Below are positions 16,943 to 26,095 of a DNA stretch of 51,275 bases, piece after piece. Numbering within the stretch: the stretch's first letter is position 1; every line of letters starts with the position of its first letter. The notes under the pieces are model-generated. The model worked only from the letters and a program-made list of their open reading frames with translations, was not told the origin of the DNA and made no database searches. Location of the stretch: positions 1 through 51,275 of the forward strand of contig CACZWD010000002.1 in assembly GCA_902784805.1 (NCBI GenBank), in the 5' to 3' direction. The position numbers and the translations under genes are program-made. Source of the DNA: an uncultured Ruminococcus sp. (GTDB taxonomy: Bacteria > Bacillota > Clostridia > RUG12999).

Positions 16943-19018
16943 TTATCTCCAAAGCGCGACAATAACCGCCGCAAATACGATTGATACCATACTTAAAAGC
17001 TTTATAAGTATATTAACGGAAGGACCTGCCGTATCCTTGAACGGGTCGCCCACGGTGTCGCCAACGACAGCCGCTTTATGATTTTCGGAGCCTTTTCCGC
17101 CGAAGTTGCCGGCTTCAATGTACTTTTTGGCGTTATCCCAGCTTCCGCCCGAATTTGCCATCATAATCGCAAGTACAAAGCCTGAAACAAGCGCGCCCGC
17201 AAGCATACCGACAACGCCGTTGGGTCCGAGAGCAAGACCTACAATAATGGGAGACACAATACCGAGCGCGGCAGGTAAAATCATTTCTTTAAGAGAGGAA
17301 CGGGTGCATATATCAACGCAGTTTGCGTAGTCCGCATCTGCCGTACCTTCCATAAGACCTTTTATTTCTTTAAACTGACGTCTTACTTCAAAGACAATTT
17401 TTTGCGCGGCTCTGCCGACAGCCTGCATTGTGAATGCCGAGAACAGGAAGGGAAGCATTGCGCCCACAAAAAGCCCGATAAGTACAGAAGGGTTTGTTAT
17501 ACTAAGTTCAAGCTTATAGCCGAGAGTATTTATTTTATCGGTATATGAAACTATAAGAGCAAGAGCTGTAAGCGCGGCTGAACCTATCGCGAAGCCTTTA
17601 CCGGTTGCGGCGGTTGTATTACCGAGCGAATCAAGCGCGTCTGTGCGCTCACGGACTTTTTCTTCAAGACCTGCCATTTCGGCAATTCCTCCAGCATTAT
17701 CGGCAACAGGACCGTAAGCGTCGGTCGCAAGCGTTATACCGAGTGTTGAAAGCATACCTACGGCGGAAATACCTATACCGTAAAGACCCTGTGAAAACGA
17801 ATCAAAGCCGCCGGCAAAATAGTAGCTTATCATAACGGAAATGCCTATTATAATAACAGGAACGGCAGTTGACATCATACCGAGAGACAAGCCGTCAATT
17901 ATAATTGTCGCGCTGCCCGTTTCTGATGAAGATGCAAGATTTTTTGTGGGCTTGTAAGAATCCGAAGTATAATACTCCGTAAAGAAACCGATGAGCACCC
18001 CGGCTGCGAGTCCCGACAAGACCGCACCGAAAACACCTTTTTTTTCGGGAATAAGCGAGAAAATAACCGCCGCGGAGCCTACTGCCGAAAGCACAGCGCT
18101 TATATATGTACCCTTACGAAGTGACGCAAGAAGATTTTTTTGAGTCGCATTTTCTTTTGTTTTAACAAAGAACGAACCTATAATAGAAGATATTATACCG
18201 ATTGAAGCAATAAGCATGGGAACAATAACTCCGCTGAACTGTAAGCCCGCCGCAACCGCAAGAGCACCGCAGGATATGACAGAGCCGACATAGGATTCAT
18301 AAAGGTCGGCACCCATTCCGGCAACATCCCCGACATTATCTCCGACATTATCGGCAATGCAGGCAGGATTTCTCGGGTCGTCCTCCGGAATACCTGCTTC
18401 AACCTTACCTACAAGGTCGGCGCCCACATCGGCGGCCTTTGTAAAAATGCCGCCTCCGACTCTTGCAAAAAGAGCCATTGAGCTTGCGCCCATACCGAAG
18501 GTAAGCATAGCCGCCATAATGGTATTAATCTGACCGGGATATATAATATTAAGTATTATAAACCATACGCTTATATCAAGAAGTCCGAGACCGACAACGG
18601 TAAGCCCCATAACAGAGCCTGAAGCAAAAGCAATTTTCAGACCTTTATTAAGGCTTTCACGTGCGCCGTTTGCGGTACGTGAATTTGCGTATGTTGCTAT
18701 TTTCATACCGACAAAACCCGAAAGCCCCGAAAAAAATCCCCCGGAGAGAAAAGCGAACGGAACGCATCTGTTTAAAATACCGTCAAAGAAAAAGGCAAGC
18801 ACAAAAAGTATAACAAACATTACGGCAAAAAAAATGCCGACTGTTCTGTATTGTCGTTTGAGATACGCCATTGCGCCTTTTCTGATTTTCGCGCTTATTT
18901 CCCGCATTTTATCAGTACCTTCGGATTTTGATTTTACCGAATAGAACTGAATAACAGCATAAATAATAGCAATTACAGCTGTGGCCAAGACTGCGTAGGG
19001 AGATAATCTTTCATACAT
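16943..19018 (-). CDS. hppA: Membrane-bound pyrophosphatase (ion pump)
   Basis: 691 residues, about 15-16 hydrophobic helices. It hydrolyses pyrophosphate and pumps sodium or protons. Signature segments are [35 protein letters not shown] and near the C-terminus [17 protein letters not shown]. In [10 protein letters not shown] the residue after TT is alanine rather than the lysine of potassium-independent enzymes, which indicates the potassium-dependent subfamily, commonly a sodium pump in anaerobes. Sodium versus proton transport is not settled by reading. A TTG at 19030 is possible, but the ATG at 19018 (MYERLS) is preferred, with AAAGGA 13 bases upstream. Confidence 0.95.
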   Translation of the reverse strand: MYERLSPYAVLATAVIAIIYAVIQFYSVKSKSEGTDKMREISAKIRKGAMAYLKRQYRTVGIFFAVMFVILFVLAFFFDGILNRCVPFAFLSGGFFSGLSGFVGMKIATYANSRTANGARESLNKGLKIAFASGSVMGLTVVGLGLLDISVWFIILNIIYPGQINTIMAAMLTFGMGASSMALFARVGGGIFTKAADVGADLVGKVEAGIPEDDPRNPACIADNVGDNVGDVAGMGADLYESYVGSVISCGALAVAAGLQFSGVIVPMLIASIGIISSIIGSFFVKTKENATQKNLLASLRKGTYISAVLSAVGSAAVIFSLIPEKKGVFGAVLSGLAAGVLIGFFTEYYTSDSYKPTKNLASSSETGSATIIIDGLSLGMMSTAVPVIIIGISVMISYYFAGGFDSFSQGLYGIGISAVGMLSTLGITLATDAYGPVADNAGGIAEMAGLEEKVRERTDALDSLGNTTAATGKGFAIGSAALTALALIVSYTDKINTLGYKLELSITNPSVLIGLFVGAMLPFLFSAFTMQAVGRAAQKIVFEVRRQFKEIKGLMEGTADADYANCVDICTRSSLKEMILPAALGIVSPIIVGLALGPNGVVGMLAGALVSGFVLAIMMANSGGSWDNAKKYIEAGNFGGKGSENHKAAVVGDTVGDPFKDTAGPSVNILIKLLSMVSIVFAAVIVALWR

Positions 19019-19055
19019 AGTTTTTAACAAATCCTTTCATTTTTCAAGTAATAAT

Positions 19056-19084
19056 ATTTTACCACATAAACCGCTTTGTGTCAA
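19056..19084 (-). promoter_or_regulatory. hppA promoter
   Basis: On the minus strand TTGACA (19079-19084), a 17-bp spacer and TAAAAT (19056-19061), about 38 bases before the chosen start. Confidence 0.75.
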
Positions 19085-19147
19085 GAAAATTACATTAAAA
19101 TATTAACAATTTTAAAAAAAGCTGAGAATAGTTTTTTCATAAAAAAA

Positions 19148-19193
19148 ATATCGGGCTGTGTAAAAATGAAATCATTTTATCACCGCCCGATAT
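19148..19193 (-). terminator. Terminator after the thioredoxin gene
   Basis: ATATCGGGC (19148-19156) pairs with GCCCGATAT (19185-19193); on the minus strand the stem runs straight into an eight-base T-run. It starts four bases after the thioredoxin stop codon. Confidence 0.85.
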
Positions 19194-19196
19194 GTT

Positions 19197-19502
19197 TCAG
19201 TCAAGCAAATGTCTTATATCATCTTTTGAAATATTACCGACAGCTTTGTTGCGTATTTCGCTTCTGTCAAGCGCAAGAACTGTAGGCACACTCATAACCC
19301 CGTATTTATTCGCGATATCCGTGTTTTCATCAACGTTTATTTTATACACTTCAACATCGGGGTTTTCACTTGCAAATTCCGTCATTGCGTCATCAACAGA
19401 AGCACAATTTCCGCACCAATTCGCGTAAAAATCAATAAGCACGGGTTTGGTGGTTTCAAGGGCTTTTTTAATTGAACTTTCATTAAGATGTCTTAATTCC
19501 AT
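19197..19502 (-). CDS. Thioredoxin
   Basis: 101 residues. The redox site is W29-C30-G31-N32-C33, a CGNC variant of the usual CGPC; the cis-proline is P73 in MSVPT. Proline to asparagine in this loop is expected to change the redox potential somewhat while leaving both cysteines. It is probably cytosolic, as there is no signal peptide. It follows the AraC gene by 29 bases on the same strand and may be cotranscribed with it. Directly upstream, in frame, is a tiny ATG-ACC-GCA-TAA reading frame that abuts the thioredoxin ATG and sits next to the good ribosome site AAGGAAGG. Confidence 0.9.
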   Translation of the reverse strand: MELRHLNESSIKKALETTKPVLIDFYANWCGNCASVDDAMTEFASENPDVEVYKINVDENTDIANKYGVMSVPTVLALDRSEIRNKAVGNISKDDIRHLLD

Positions 19503-19531
19503 TTATGCGGTCATTTCCTTCCTTTTTTATC

Positions 19532-20389
19532 CTATTGTTTACGGAAAGAAAATGTTTTATACCTGTATTTTTTACGATATGAAAGGGGAGTGGTGCCGTA
19601 GATTTTTTTAAATATATCGTTAAAGCGCTGCGGAGAAGAAAAACCAACCTTTTCGGAAATGGCTGCCGAGCTGTAATCCGTCGTCAAAAGCAAATCTTTT
19701 GCAAGCTCCATACGTTTTTTTATAATGTATTTTTTTATGCTTATTCCATATTTATTTTTAAAGAGATGAGCAAGATAGCTTTCACTTAAAAATACGTACT
19801 CAGCAATATCAAAGATACCAATATCTTTTCTGAAATTTTTATCAATATAATTTTTTGCTCTTATTATATTGTCGCTTTCTGAGAAAAAGTGCATTTTTGT
19901 TTCATAATCAATGCTCATAAGCTTTTCAATATAAATGAAAAGCTGCAATGAGTATATGCCTGTAAGTATTTCGTCCGTTACCCCAAAAGAATTATGGTTT
20001 TGAGCCAGTCTTTCAACAAGGCAGATAATTTCATTTTTCGGGCTTGGTCGGAGCAGAGCGTAACTGTCTGTTTTTAAAAAGTTATAAGTCTGATTGAAAG
20101 AAAAAATAACAATTTCACATGTCGGTGAATTAACCGTAAGCATATATTCTGTTTCGGGGGAAATAATTATAATGCTACCCGATATAAGCGTAACATTGTT
20201 TCCGCTTATAAATGTGTTTATCCTTCCGCGTTTTATATACATCATTTCAAAATAAGGGCGTAAAATTAATTCGTTTTCATAACCGGGTCTGCCCTTTATG
20301 TGAATAATTGATTTTATTTTTACCGGAAAATCGGAAATTTTGCGTGCAAGCATATCCGCGGAAAGAATATTAATATTATTTGTTTTCAT
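19532..20389 (-). CDS. AraC family transcriptional regulator
   Basis: 285 residues. The N-terminal half is a cupin-like ligand domain (PYFEMMYIKRG, then ISPETEYML); the C-terminal third holds two helix-turn-helix motifs (IFDIAEYVFLSESYLAHLFK and AAISEKVGFSSPQRFNDIFK). ATG 20413 is also open, but the ATG at 20389 has AAAGG ten bases upstream. Its promoter overlaps the ribosome-binding region of the divergent DUF421 gene, so one could control the other. An AATAAT-AGC-ATTATT palindrome lies just past its -10 box. The effector is unknown. Confidence 0.9.
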   Translation of the reverse strand: MKTNNINILSADMLARKISDFPVKIKSIIHIKGRPGYENELILRPYFEMMYIKRGRINTFISGNNVTLISGSIIIISPETEYMLTVNSPTCEIVIFSFNQTYNFLKTDSYALLRPSPKNEIICLVERLAQNHNSFGVTDEILTGIYSLQLFIYIEKLMSIDYETKMHFFSESDNIIRAKNYIDKNFRKDIGIFDIAEYVFLSESYLAHLFKNKYGISIKKYIIKKRMELAKDLLLTTDYSSAAISEKVGFSSPQRFNDIFKKIYGTTPLSYRKKYRYKTFSFRKQ

Positions 20390-20420
20390 TGACACCAGAC
20401 CTTTCGTAAACATTTATACG

Positions 20421-20435
20421 AATAATAGCATTATT
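20421..20435. promoter_or_regulatory. Palindrome near the AraC promoter start site (possible operator)
   Basis: AATAAT, AGC, ATTATT form a perfect 6-bp inverted repeat just downstream of the -10 box of the AraC promoter, around the expected transcription start. In such AT-rich DNA it may be chance. Confidence 0.3.
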
Positions 20436-20436
20436 A

Positions 20437-20465
20437 ATTGTACAACATAAAAAAAGTATTGTCAA
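20437..20465 (-). promoter_or_regulatory. Promoter of the AraC gene at 19532-20389
   Basis: On the minus strand TTGACA (20460-20465), a 17-bp spacer and TACAAT (20437-20442). Confidence 0.75.
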
Positions 20466-20482
20466 GAACAAGGAGGTTTTTT

Positions 20483-21166
20483 ATGCTTATAAATTATATC
20501 CGTACTCTTATTTTATATGTTCTGGTTGCTGTCGCCATGCGTCTTATGGGGAAAAAACAGATAGGACAGCTTCAGCCTTCGGAATTTGTTATAACTCTTA
20601 TGCTTTCCGAGCTTGCGACTTTTCCGATACAGGATACGGCAATACCGCTTTTTTACGGTATTTTGCCGATACTCACGCTTTTTTCTCTTGAAATTATCGT
20701 GTCGTTTATTCTTCTTAAAAGCAATAAAGCGCGCAGCATACTTGAAGGCGATGCCGCAATAATCATAAAACACGGCGTTTTGCAAAAAGCGAATATGGAA
20801 AAAATGAGATATAATATAAACGATGTTATGGAGGAGCTTCGGCTTAAGGGAATCAGCGATATAAGAGAAGTTGAATACGCTATACTTGAAACAAACGGCA
20901 ATCTGAGTGTTATACAGGCAGCCGCAAGCCGTCCTGTCTGTGCGGACGACCTCAAAATCAAACTCCGAAACGACCCGTTTTATTTTCCTGTTGTATGCGG
21001 TGGAGAATTTGATATTCACGGGCTTAGGCGTACAGGTCTCACGGAAGAAAAAGTAAAAAAATATTTAAGGGATAAGGGAATCAAAGACATAAAGCAGGTA
21101 TTTTATGCCGCTGCCGATGAAAACGGCGGTTTATACGCACAGCTCGAAGGAGGAAAACTGATATGA
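20483..21166 (+). CDS. DUF421 (YetF/YrbG family) membrane protein
   Basis: 227 residues. The N-terminal third has three hydrophobic helices (about 5-20, 35-50, 55-80), with RLMGKKQIGQLQPSEFV between the first two, a strong DUF421 signature. The rest is a soluble YetF domain with EGDAAIIIKHG and SVIQAAASRP. These proteins are linked with spore or envelope functions in Firmicutes, but the biochemical role is not known. The frame opens earlier, but the ATG at 20483 has a perfect AAGGAGG six bases upstream. Its TGA stop overlaps the ATG of the next gene, so the two are coupled. Confidence 0.9.
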   Translation: MLINYIRTLILYVLVAVAMRLMGKKQIGQLQPSEFVITLMLSELATFPIQDTAIPLFYGILPILTLFSLEIIVSFILLKSNKARSILEGDAAIIIKHGVLQKANMEKMRYNINDVMEELRLKGISDIREVEYAILETNGNLSVIQAAASRPVCADDLKIKLRNDPFYFPVVCGGEFDIHGLRRTGLTEEKVKKYLRDKGIKDIKQVFYAAADENGGLYAQLEGGKLI

Positions 21167-21540
21167 AAAAATTGTATGCCGCATTTGTCTTTCTTTTGCT
21201 TATACCTGTCGCTTCGCTGTTTTATTTATACGGTCTTGCATTAAGCTGTGACAGGCTTACCGATACATTTGAAAATGTATTGTATGCAGCTGAAAATAAT
21301 TCCGGAAAGTTAAGCTTTGAATTTGAAAAAGCCGAAAGAGAATGGGAAAAGCAGGAAAAAAACTTTGCCGTTTCGGTAAACCATGCGGAGCTTGATACCG
21401 TAAAACAAAGCCTTGCCCGCGCAAAGTCATATATAAAAAGCGATAATATGTCCGAATTTATATGTGAGCTTGAGGTCATTACGGCTCAGATAGAGCATAT
21501 AAAGCAGCTTGAATATCCTACGCTGCAAAACGTTTTTTAA
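21163..21540 (+). CDS. DUF4363 family protein
   Basis: 125 residues. An N-terminal membrane or signal-anchor segment (about 4-27, AFVFLLLIPVASLFYLYGL) is followed by a mostly helical soluble part with FEKAEREWEKQEKNF and a regular heptad-like pattern. In Firmicutes, DUF4363 genes commonly follow DUF421 genes, and here the start overlaps the upstream stop by four bases. The pair very probably acts together at the membrane; function is not established. Confidence 0.85.
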   Translation: MKKLYAAFVFLLLIPVASLFYLYGLALSCDRLTDTFENVLYAAENNSGKLSFEFEKAEREWEKQEKNFAVSVNHAELDTVKQSLARAKSYIKSDNMSEFICELEVITAQIEHIKQLEYPTLQNVF

Positions 21541-21570
21541 CACCAAAAGTATTTTTTTGTGTAAAAAAAT

Positions 21571-21599
21571 TTGACAAAAAAAGCTTTTAATTGTATAAT
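21571..21599 (+). promoter_or_regulatory. Promoter of the E2-like acyltransferase gene
   Basis: TTGACA (21571-21576), a 17-bp spacer and TATAAT (21594-21599): full consensus at both boxes, 36 bases before the ATG. Confidence 0.85.
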
Positions 21600-21634
21600 A
21601 TATCTGTTGATTATTTTTTGATTGGGGTAGTTGT

Positions 21635-22483
21635 ATGAGAGAAGGAAGACGTATAAAAACTCTTGATCCTATTAATATGCTTATACCGTATATTATGCCG
21701 GACAGAACAGGAGCATCAAACAATTTTAGTATGACTGTGGATATTACCGAAGCGGAGAAATTTTTACACAGTAAAAAAGAGCAGGGTTTTAAATCAATGA
21801 ATATGCTTCATGTTATTCTTGCCGCGTATGTCAGGGTGGTTTCGCAGATGCCGGGGATAAACCGCTTTATAAGAGGGCAGCGTATTTACGCAAGAAACAG
21901 TATAAAAATCAGTATGACAATAAAAAAGAAGCTGACGATTGACGCCACCGAAACGGAAATCGAGCTTTTACCGTGTCCTTCGGATACGCTTGATATGATA
22001 TACAATCAGTTTTGCGCCGAATACGAAAAAAATATTAAGGACGGAGATACAAACAAAACCGATTTTGCCGCAAGGCTGTTTTCACTTATTCCGGGCGTGT
22101 TTTTGAAATTTGTTATCTGGTTTTTAAAAACACTCGATTATTTTTCTCTTATGCCGAAAGCTATTGTAAAGTTAAGCCCTTTCCATGCTTCAATGTATAT
22201 AACAAGTATGGCATCGCTCGGCATAGAGCCGATATATCATCATCTTTATGATTTCGGCAATATACCTCTTTTTATATGTATGGGTAAAAGATATGATAAA
22301 ATGGCTGACGACGCTGAAGGCAAGTTTAAAAAAATCAAAGCCATGGATATAAATATGGTATGTGATGAACGTATTTGCGACGGGTTTTACTATTCAAGGG
22401 CGGTTAAGATGCTTAAACGCTACATAGAAAATCCGCAGCTTCTTGATGTGGCACCCGAGAAGGTTGTAAGCGATATAAAGTAA
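21635..22483 (+). CDS. Stand-alone E2-like acyltransferase (2-oxoacid dehydrogenase E2 / CAT fold)
   Basis: 282 residues. It resembles the catalytic domain of dihydrolipoamide acyltransferases and chloramphenicol acetyltransferase, without lipoyl or E1/E3-binding domains. The N-terminal part has PINMLIPYIMPDRTGASN; the active-site region reads DERICDGFYYSRA (244-256). In true E2 enzymes the first motif is DHRxxDG with a catalytic histidine; here that position is glutamate (E245), as in a recurrent clostridial stand-alone subfamily. A hydrophobic stretch (150-172) is present. No E1 or E3 genes are nearby. It probably transfers acyl groups to an unknown substrate, or is a non-catalytic relative. 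Strong promoter, monocistronic. Confidence 0.8.
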   Translation: MREGRRIKTLDPINMLIPYIMPDRTGASNNFSMTVDITEAEKFLHSKKEQGFKSMNMLHVILAAYVRVVSQMPGINRFIRGQRIYARNSIKISMTIKKKLTIDATETEIELLPCPSDTLDMIYNQFCAEYEKNIKDGDTNKTDFAARLFSLIPGVFLKFVIWFLKTLDYFSLMPKAIVKLSPFHASMYITSMASLGIEPIYHHLYDFGNIPLFICMGKRYDKMADDAEGKFKKIKAMDINMVCDERICDGFYYSRAVKMLKRYIENPQLLDVAPEKVVSDIK

Positions 22484-22492
22484 TAAGCTGTA

Positions 22493-22522
22493 AAAAGCCG
22501 GACGGATTTTCCGCCCGGCTTT
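22493..22522. terminator. Bidirectional terminator, E2-like gene / htpG
   Basis: AAAAGCCGG and CCGGCTTT arms with an inner CGGATTTTCCG stem form a GC-rich hairpin with A-rich and T-rich flanks between converging genes. Confidence 0.85.
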
Positions 22523-22544
22523 AACAAAATAATTATGCCGAAAG

Positions 22545-24362
22545 TTAAATTTTTCCGGCAATTTCATTCGCGCGTTTTAAAAAGTCTGCCATACGTTCTT
22601 TTGAAAGCGTGCCGTGAGAAATAAGCGCAAGGTCATAAATATAGTTTACGATAAGCTCCGCGTTTTCTTTATTTACAAGAAGTTTTTTAACGACAGGCGA
22701 AGCACTGTTTACCGTGAGAGTAAATTCGTTTTTAAATTCGGGCATGCCCGCGCCTCCGAACATTGAAGCCATTTCCTGCATACGCCTTGACTGCTCCGAA
22801 AGAGTAAGAACAGCGGGGACATCATCGTTTTTGAGCATAGTCGCTTCAATTTTCAGCGAATCGTCCTTTATTACATCTTTAAATATTTTCACAATATCTT
22901 CAGAAGCGGAGCTGTCCGCGTCATCATTTACCTTCATAACCGTATCTGCGGCGGAATCAATACGTTCAAACTTAACGCCCGTAACCTTATACTCGATAAA
23001 CGAAATAAAATGTGTGTCAATAGCGTAGGGAAGGTCAAGCACCTGAATGTTCTGTCCGTTGAAAATCGCGATATAGCTTGACTGCGTTTCGGAATTTGTC
23101 GTGTAATACACATTTTTTTCTTCCTTGCCGTCAAGATATTCGCTGAGAGTTACATATTTTGCGTCCGTTGTTTTATAAATAATGCTGTCTTTAATCTTGT
23201 CGTAAAAGCTTTCGTCACGCATACAGCCGTATTTTATAAAAGGATTGATGTCGTCCCAATAGCCTTCGTATTTTTCTCTTTCGCTTGCAAAAAGCCCGTT
23301 AAGCTTGTCCGCAACCTTTTTGGTTATGTGAGCGGAAATCTTTTTAACAAAGCCGTCGTTCTGAAGGAAGCTCCTTGATACGTTAAGGGGTATATCGGGG
23401 CAGTCTATGCAGCCCTTTAAAAGAAGCAGATATTCCGGTATAACTTCCTTTAAATTATCCGCGACAAAAACCTGATTGTTGTAAAGCTTTACTTCACCCT
23501 CCACGCCTTTAAGCTCATGATTGATTTTCGGGAAATACAAAATACCTTTCAAATTAAACGGAAAATCAATGTTTAAATGAATCCAGAAAAGCGGCTCGTT
23601 AAAATCGGTAAATACTTTGTGATAAAAGGCCTTGTATTCATCTTCCGTACATTCTGAAGGATTTTTAAGCCAAAGCGGATTAGTATCGTTTATCGGAGAC
23701 AGCGTCTCAGGCTCTTTGCCTTCTTCGGGCTTTTTATTCGCGTCAATCACATAAATATTTGTCGGAAGAAAATAGCAATATTTACGTACAATTTCACTGA
23801 CCTTATAATACTCAAGAAACTCCTCGCTTTCCTCGTTTATATGAAGAATAATATCTGTGCCTCTTGACGCCTTTGTACCTTTTTCTATAGTATATTCGGT
23901 TCCTCCGTCGCATACCCAGTGTACAGGCTCCGCACCGTCCGCATACGAAAGAGTTTCAATTTCAACCTCACCCGACACCATAAAAGCCGAATAAAAACCG
24001 AGACCGAAATGTCCTATAATTCCGCTTCCTGCATCGTCATTTTTATATTTCTCAAGAAATTCCGCGGCGCCCGAAAAAGCAACCTGCGCAATATATTTTT
24101 CGACTTCGTCCGCCGTCATACCGATACCGTTGTCCGAAAAAACAAGAAGTTTTTTTTCTTTATCGACAGTAACCGTAACTTTAAACTCCTCATTTTCATC
24201 AACCGCCGCTTCACCTATGCCCGAAAGCTTTTTAAGCTTCGCGACAGCGTCACAGCCGTTAGAAATAAGCTCACGGATAAAAATATCTTTGTCGGAATAA
24301 AGCCATTTTTTGATGACGGGAAAGATATTTTCCGTATCAACCTGAATTTTACCTTTTGCCAT
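22545..24362 (-). CDS. htpG: Molecular chaperone HtpG (Hsp90)
   Basis: 605 residues, Hsp90 family ATPase. The GHKL ATP-binding site is in the N-terminal domain: RELISNGCDAVAKLK, DNGIGMTADEV and GHFGLGFYSAFMV. The middle domain has RGTDI and the arginine-bearing NVSRSFLQ; a C-terminal dimerisation domain follows. ISNGCDA instead of ISNASDA is common in clostridial HtpG. The ATG has AGGAGA nine bases upstream. It is a single gene with a consensus promoter back to back with that of cardiolipin synthase. No CIRCE-type heat-shock operator is visible. Confidence 0.96.
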   Translation of the reverse strand: MAKGKIQVDTENIFPVIKKWLYSDKDIFIRELISNGCDAVAKLKKLSGIGEAAVDENEEFKVTVTVDKEKKLLVFSDNGIGMTADEVEKYIAQVAFSGAAEFLEKYKNDDAGSGIIGHFGLGFYSAFMVSGEVEIETLSYADGAEPVHWVCDGGTEYTIEKGTKASRGTDIILHINEESEEFLEYYKVSEIVRKYCYFLPTNIYVIDANKKPEEGKEPETLSPINDTNPLWLKNPSECTEDEYKAFYHKVFTDFNEPLFWIHLNIDFPFNLKGILYFPKINHELKGVEGEVKLYNNQVFVADNLKEVIPEYLLLLKGCIDCPDIPLNVSRSFLQNDGFVKKISAHITKKVADKLNGLFASEREKYEGYWDDINPFIKYGCMRDESFYDKIKDSIIYKTTDAKYVTLSEYLDGKEEKNVYYTTNSETQSSYIAIFNGQNIQVLDLPYAIDTHFISFIEYKVTGVKFERIDSAADTVMKVNDDADSSASEDIVKIFKDVIKDDSLKIEATMLKNDDVPAVLTLSEQSRRMQEMASMFGGAGMPEFKNEFTLTVNSASPVVKKLLVNKENAELIVNYIYDLALISHGTLSKERMADFLKRANEIAGKI

Positions 24363-24397
24363 AAAAAAACATCTCCTGAAATTTGTTTTATTATATC

Positions 24398-24426
24398 ATT
24401 ATAACTCAATTTTCTTTAATTGTCAA
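24398..24426 (-). promoter_or_regulatory. htpG promoter
   Basis: On the minus strand TTGACA (24421-24426), a 17-bp spacer and TATAAT (24398-24403), full consensus. Its -35 box is only seven bases from the -35 box of the cardiolipin synthase promoter. Confidence 0.85.
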
Positions 24427-24433
24427 TTAATTG

Positions 24434-24462
24434 TTGACATATTTTTTTTGTTGTGTTAAAAT
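24434..24462 (+). promoter_or_regulatory. Cardiolipin synthase promoter
   Basis: TTGACA (24434-24439), a 17-bp spacer and TAAAAT (24457-24462). Together with the htpG -35 box it forms the inverted repeat TGTCAA-7-TTGACA. Confidence 0.75.
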
Positions 24463-24518
24463 AATTATATTATCAAAGCAGAGCGAAAATCATTACGCAT
24501 AGTCGGGAGGGATATTTT

Positions 24519-26090
24519 TTGAGTAAGCTGAAACGCGTATATACTTCACGTACATTCAAGCTGTGTGTTGTTATTGCTGTGCAGATTTTTTATGTTTTTT
24601 ATATTATCGGTAGGCTTGTAAGCCGCGACACGTTACTTTTCAATAAAATATCAATTCCATCGGGTGTTATATATAATATTATGCTTGTTATAGGCATTTT
24701 TGTTGCGTTATCGGTGTTTGCGAAAAATGACTTAAATCCCGTTTATAAAACAATGTGGATATTCATAATCGCCGCTGTTCCGGTTGCAGGTACAATAGTA
24801 TATCTTTTGTGGGGCGACAGGAAAATTGCCAAGCGTAATGCTGAAAAAATAAGTATGTCTGTCGGGAAAAGCCGTGATGCCCTCGCAAAATTCAAGCGAA
24901 ATATTAATCCGTCTGTTTTAAGCGGTGGCGAAAAGGCAAGCGCGAGATATCTTCAAAACTTTGCCGATGCTCCCGTTTATAAAAACACCTACGCGGAATA
25001 TTACGCGTGGGGCGAGGAGTTTTTTGAATCCTTATTGTGTGAGCTTGAAAAGGCGGAAAAATTTATTTTTATCGAATATTTTATTATAAAAAACGGTTAT
25101 ATGTGGGATAAAGTTTATGAAGTTTTAAAACGAAAAGCAGAAGCCGGAGTGGAAGTACGGCTTATATATGACGCGTTCGGAAGTATGTTTGATGTTTCTG
25201 AGGATTTTTGGGTAGAAATGCGTAATGCCGGCATAAAATGCTGCAAATTCAATCCTATCCGCTTCACCTGGCGACTTACCGAATATACCTTTTTAAATCA
25301 CCGTGACCACAGAAAGATATGTGTTATTGACGGAAATGTGGGGTTTACAGGCGGTATAAATATTGCGGACGAATATATTAATCACGAAAAACGCTTTGGC
25401 ACATGGAAGGATACCGCCGTAATGCTTAAAGGCGACGCAGTATATTCGCTCACGAACACTTTTCTTAAAACGTGGACATACGTAGGTCTTGACACGTCCG
25501 ATAATTACGAAAAGTTCGCTCCGACGTTTTCGGCAGATACCGATTACTATGTTCAGCCGTATGACGATGCTCCCGGAGACGCGGAAAACGTTTCGGAAAA
25601 CAGCTATTTTAATGTGATATGTCACGCGAGAAAATATGTTTATATTACAACTCCGTATCTTGTTATAGACAATGAAATGTTTACGGCGCTTTCGCTTGCT
25701 GCGAAAAGCGGTGTTGATGTAAGAATCGTAACTCCCGGCATACCAGACAAAAAATATATATACACGCTTACGCAAAGCTACTATCCGGATTTAATAAGAG
25801 CAGGGGTTAAAATTTACGAATATTCGCCAGGATTCATGCACGCGAAAATGTTTGTGCGTGATGATGAGCAGGCAATAGTCGGAAGTGCTAATCTTGATTA
25901 TAGAAGTCTTTACCTTCATTTTGAAAATTGCTGCGCCTTTTACGGCGGACCTGTTGTTAAATCGGTAAAAGAAGATTTTGAAAATATTTTTAATGTAAGC
26001 CGCAGAATTACAGAGGAGGACATCGGTTCCGTGACAAAAGGAAAAAGATTTTTGCAGGTTTTGCTTAAATTTTTCGCGCCGGTTATGTAG
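24519..26090 (+). CDS. Cardiolipin synthase (phospholipase D type)
   Basis: 523 residues. Two or three N-terminal membrane helices (about 12-32, 50-68, 79-98) lead into a soluble domain with two HKD motifs: H264-R-K266 with D271, and H441-A-K443 with D448. The second lies in HAKMFVRDD followed by IVGSANLDYRS. The enzyme joins two phosphatidylglycerols to make cardiolipin at the membrane. The start is TTG at 24519 with GGGAGG eight bases upstream; no better ATG is near. It is monocistronic. Confidence 0.94.
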   Translation: MSKLKRVYTSRTFKLCVVIAVQIFYVFYIIGRLVSRDTLLFNKISIPSGVIYNIMLVIGIFVALSVFAKNDLNPVYKTMWIFIIAAVPVAGTIVYLLWGDRKIAKRNAEKISMSVGKSRDALAKFKRNINPSVLSGGEKASARYLQNFADAPVYKNTYAEYYAWGEEFFESLLCELEKAEKFIFIEYFIIKNGYMWDKVYEVLKRKAEAGVEVRLIYDAFGSMFDVSEDFWVEMRNAGIKCCKFNPIRFTWRLTEYTFLNHRDHRKICVIDGNVGFTGGINIADEYINHEKRFGTWKDTAVMLKGDAVYSLTNTFLKTWTYVGLDTSDNYEKFAPTFSADTDYYVQPYDDAPGDAENVSENSYFNVICHARKYVYITTPYLVIDNEMFTALSLAAKSGVDVRIVTPGIPDKKYIYTLTQSYYPDLIRAGVKIYEYSPGFMHAKMFVRDDEQAIVGSANLDYRSLYLHFENCCAFYGGPVVKSVKEDFENIFNVSRRITEEDIGSVTKGKRFLQVLLKFFAPVM

Positions 26091-26095
26091 TCTAT

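Noticed and set aside
16603..16952. Minus-strand frames opposite the PBP1A tail
   Set aside because: They are the antisense of the Glu/Ser-rich low-complexity tail, which gives long open Phe/Ser frames by composition.
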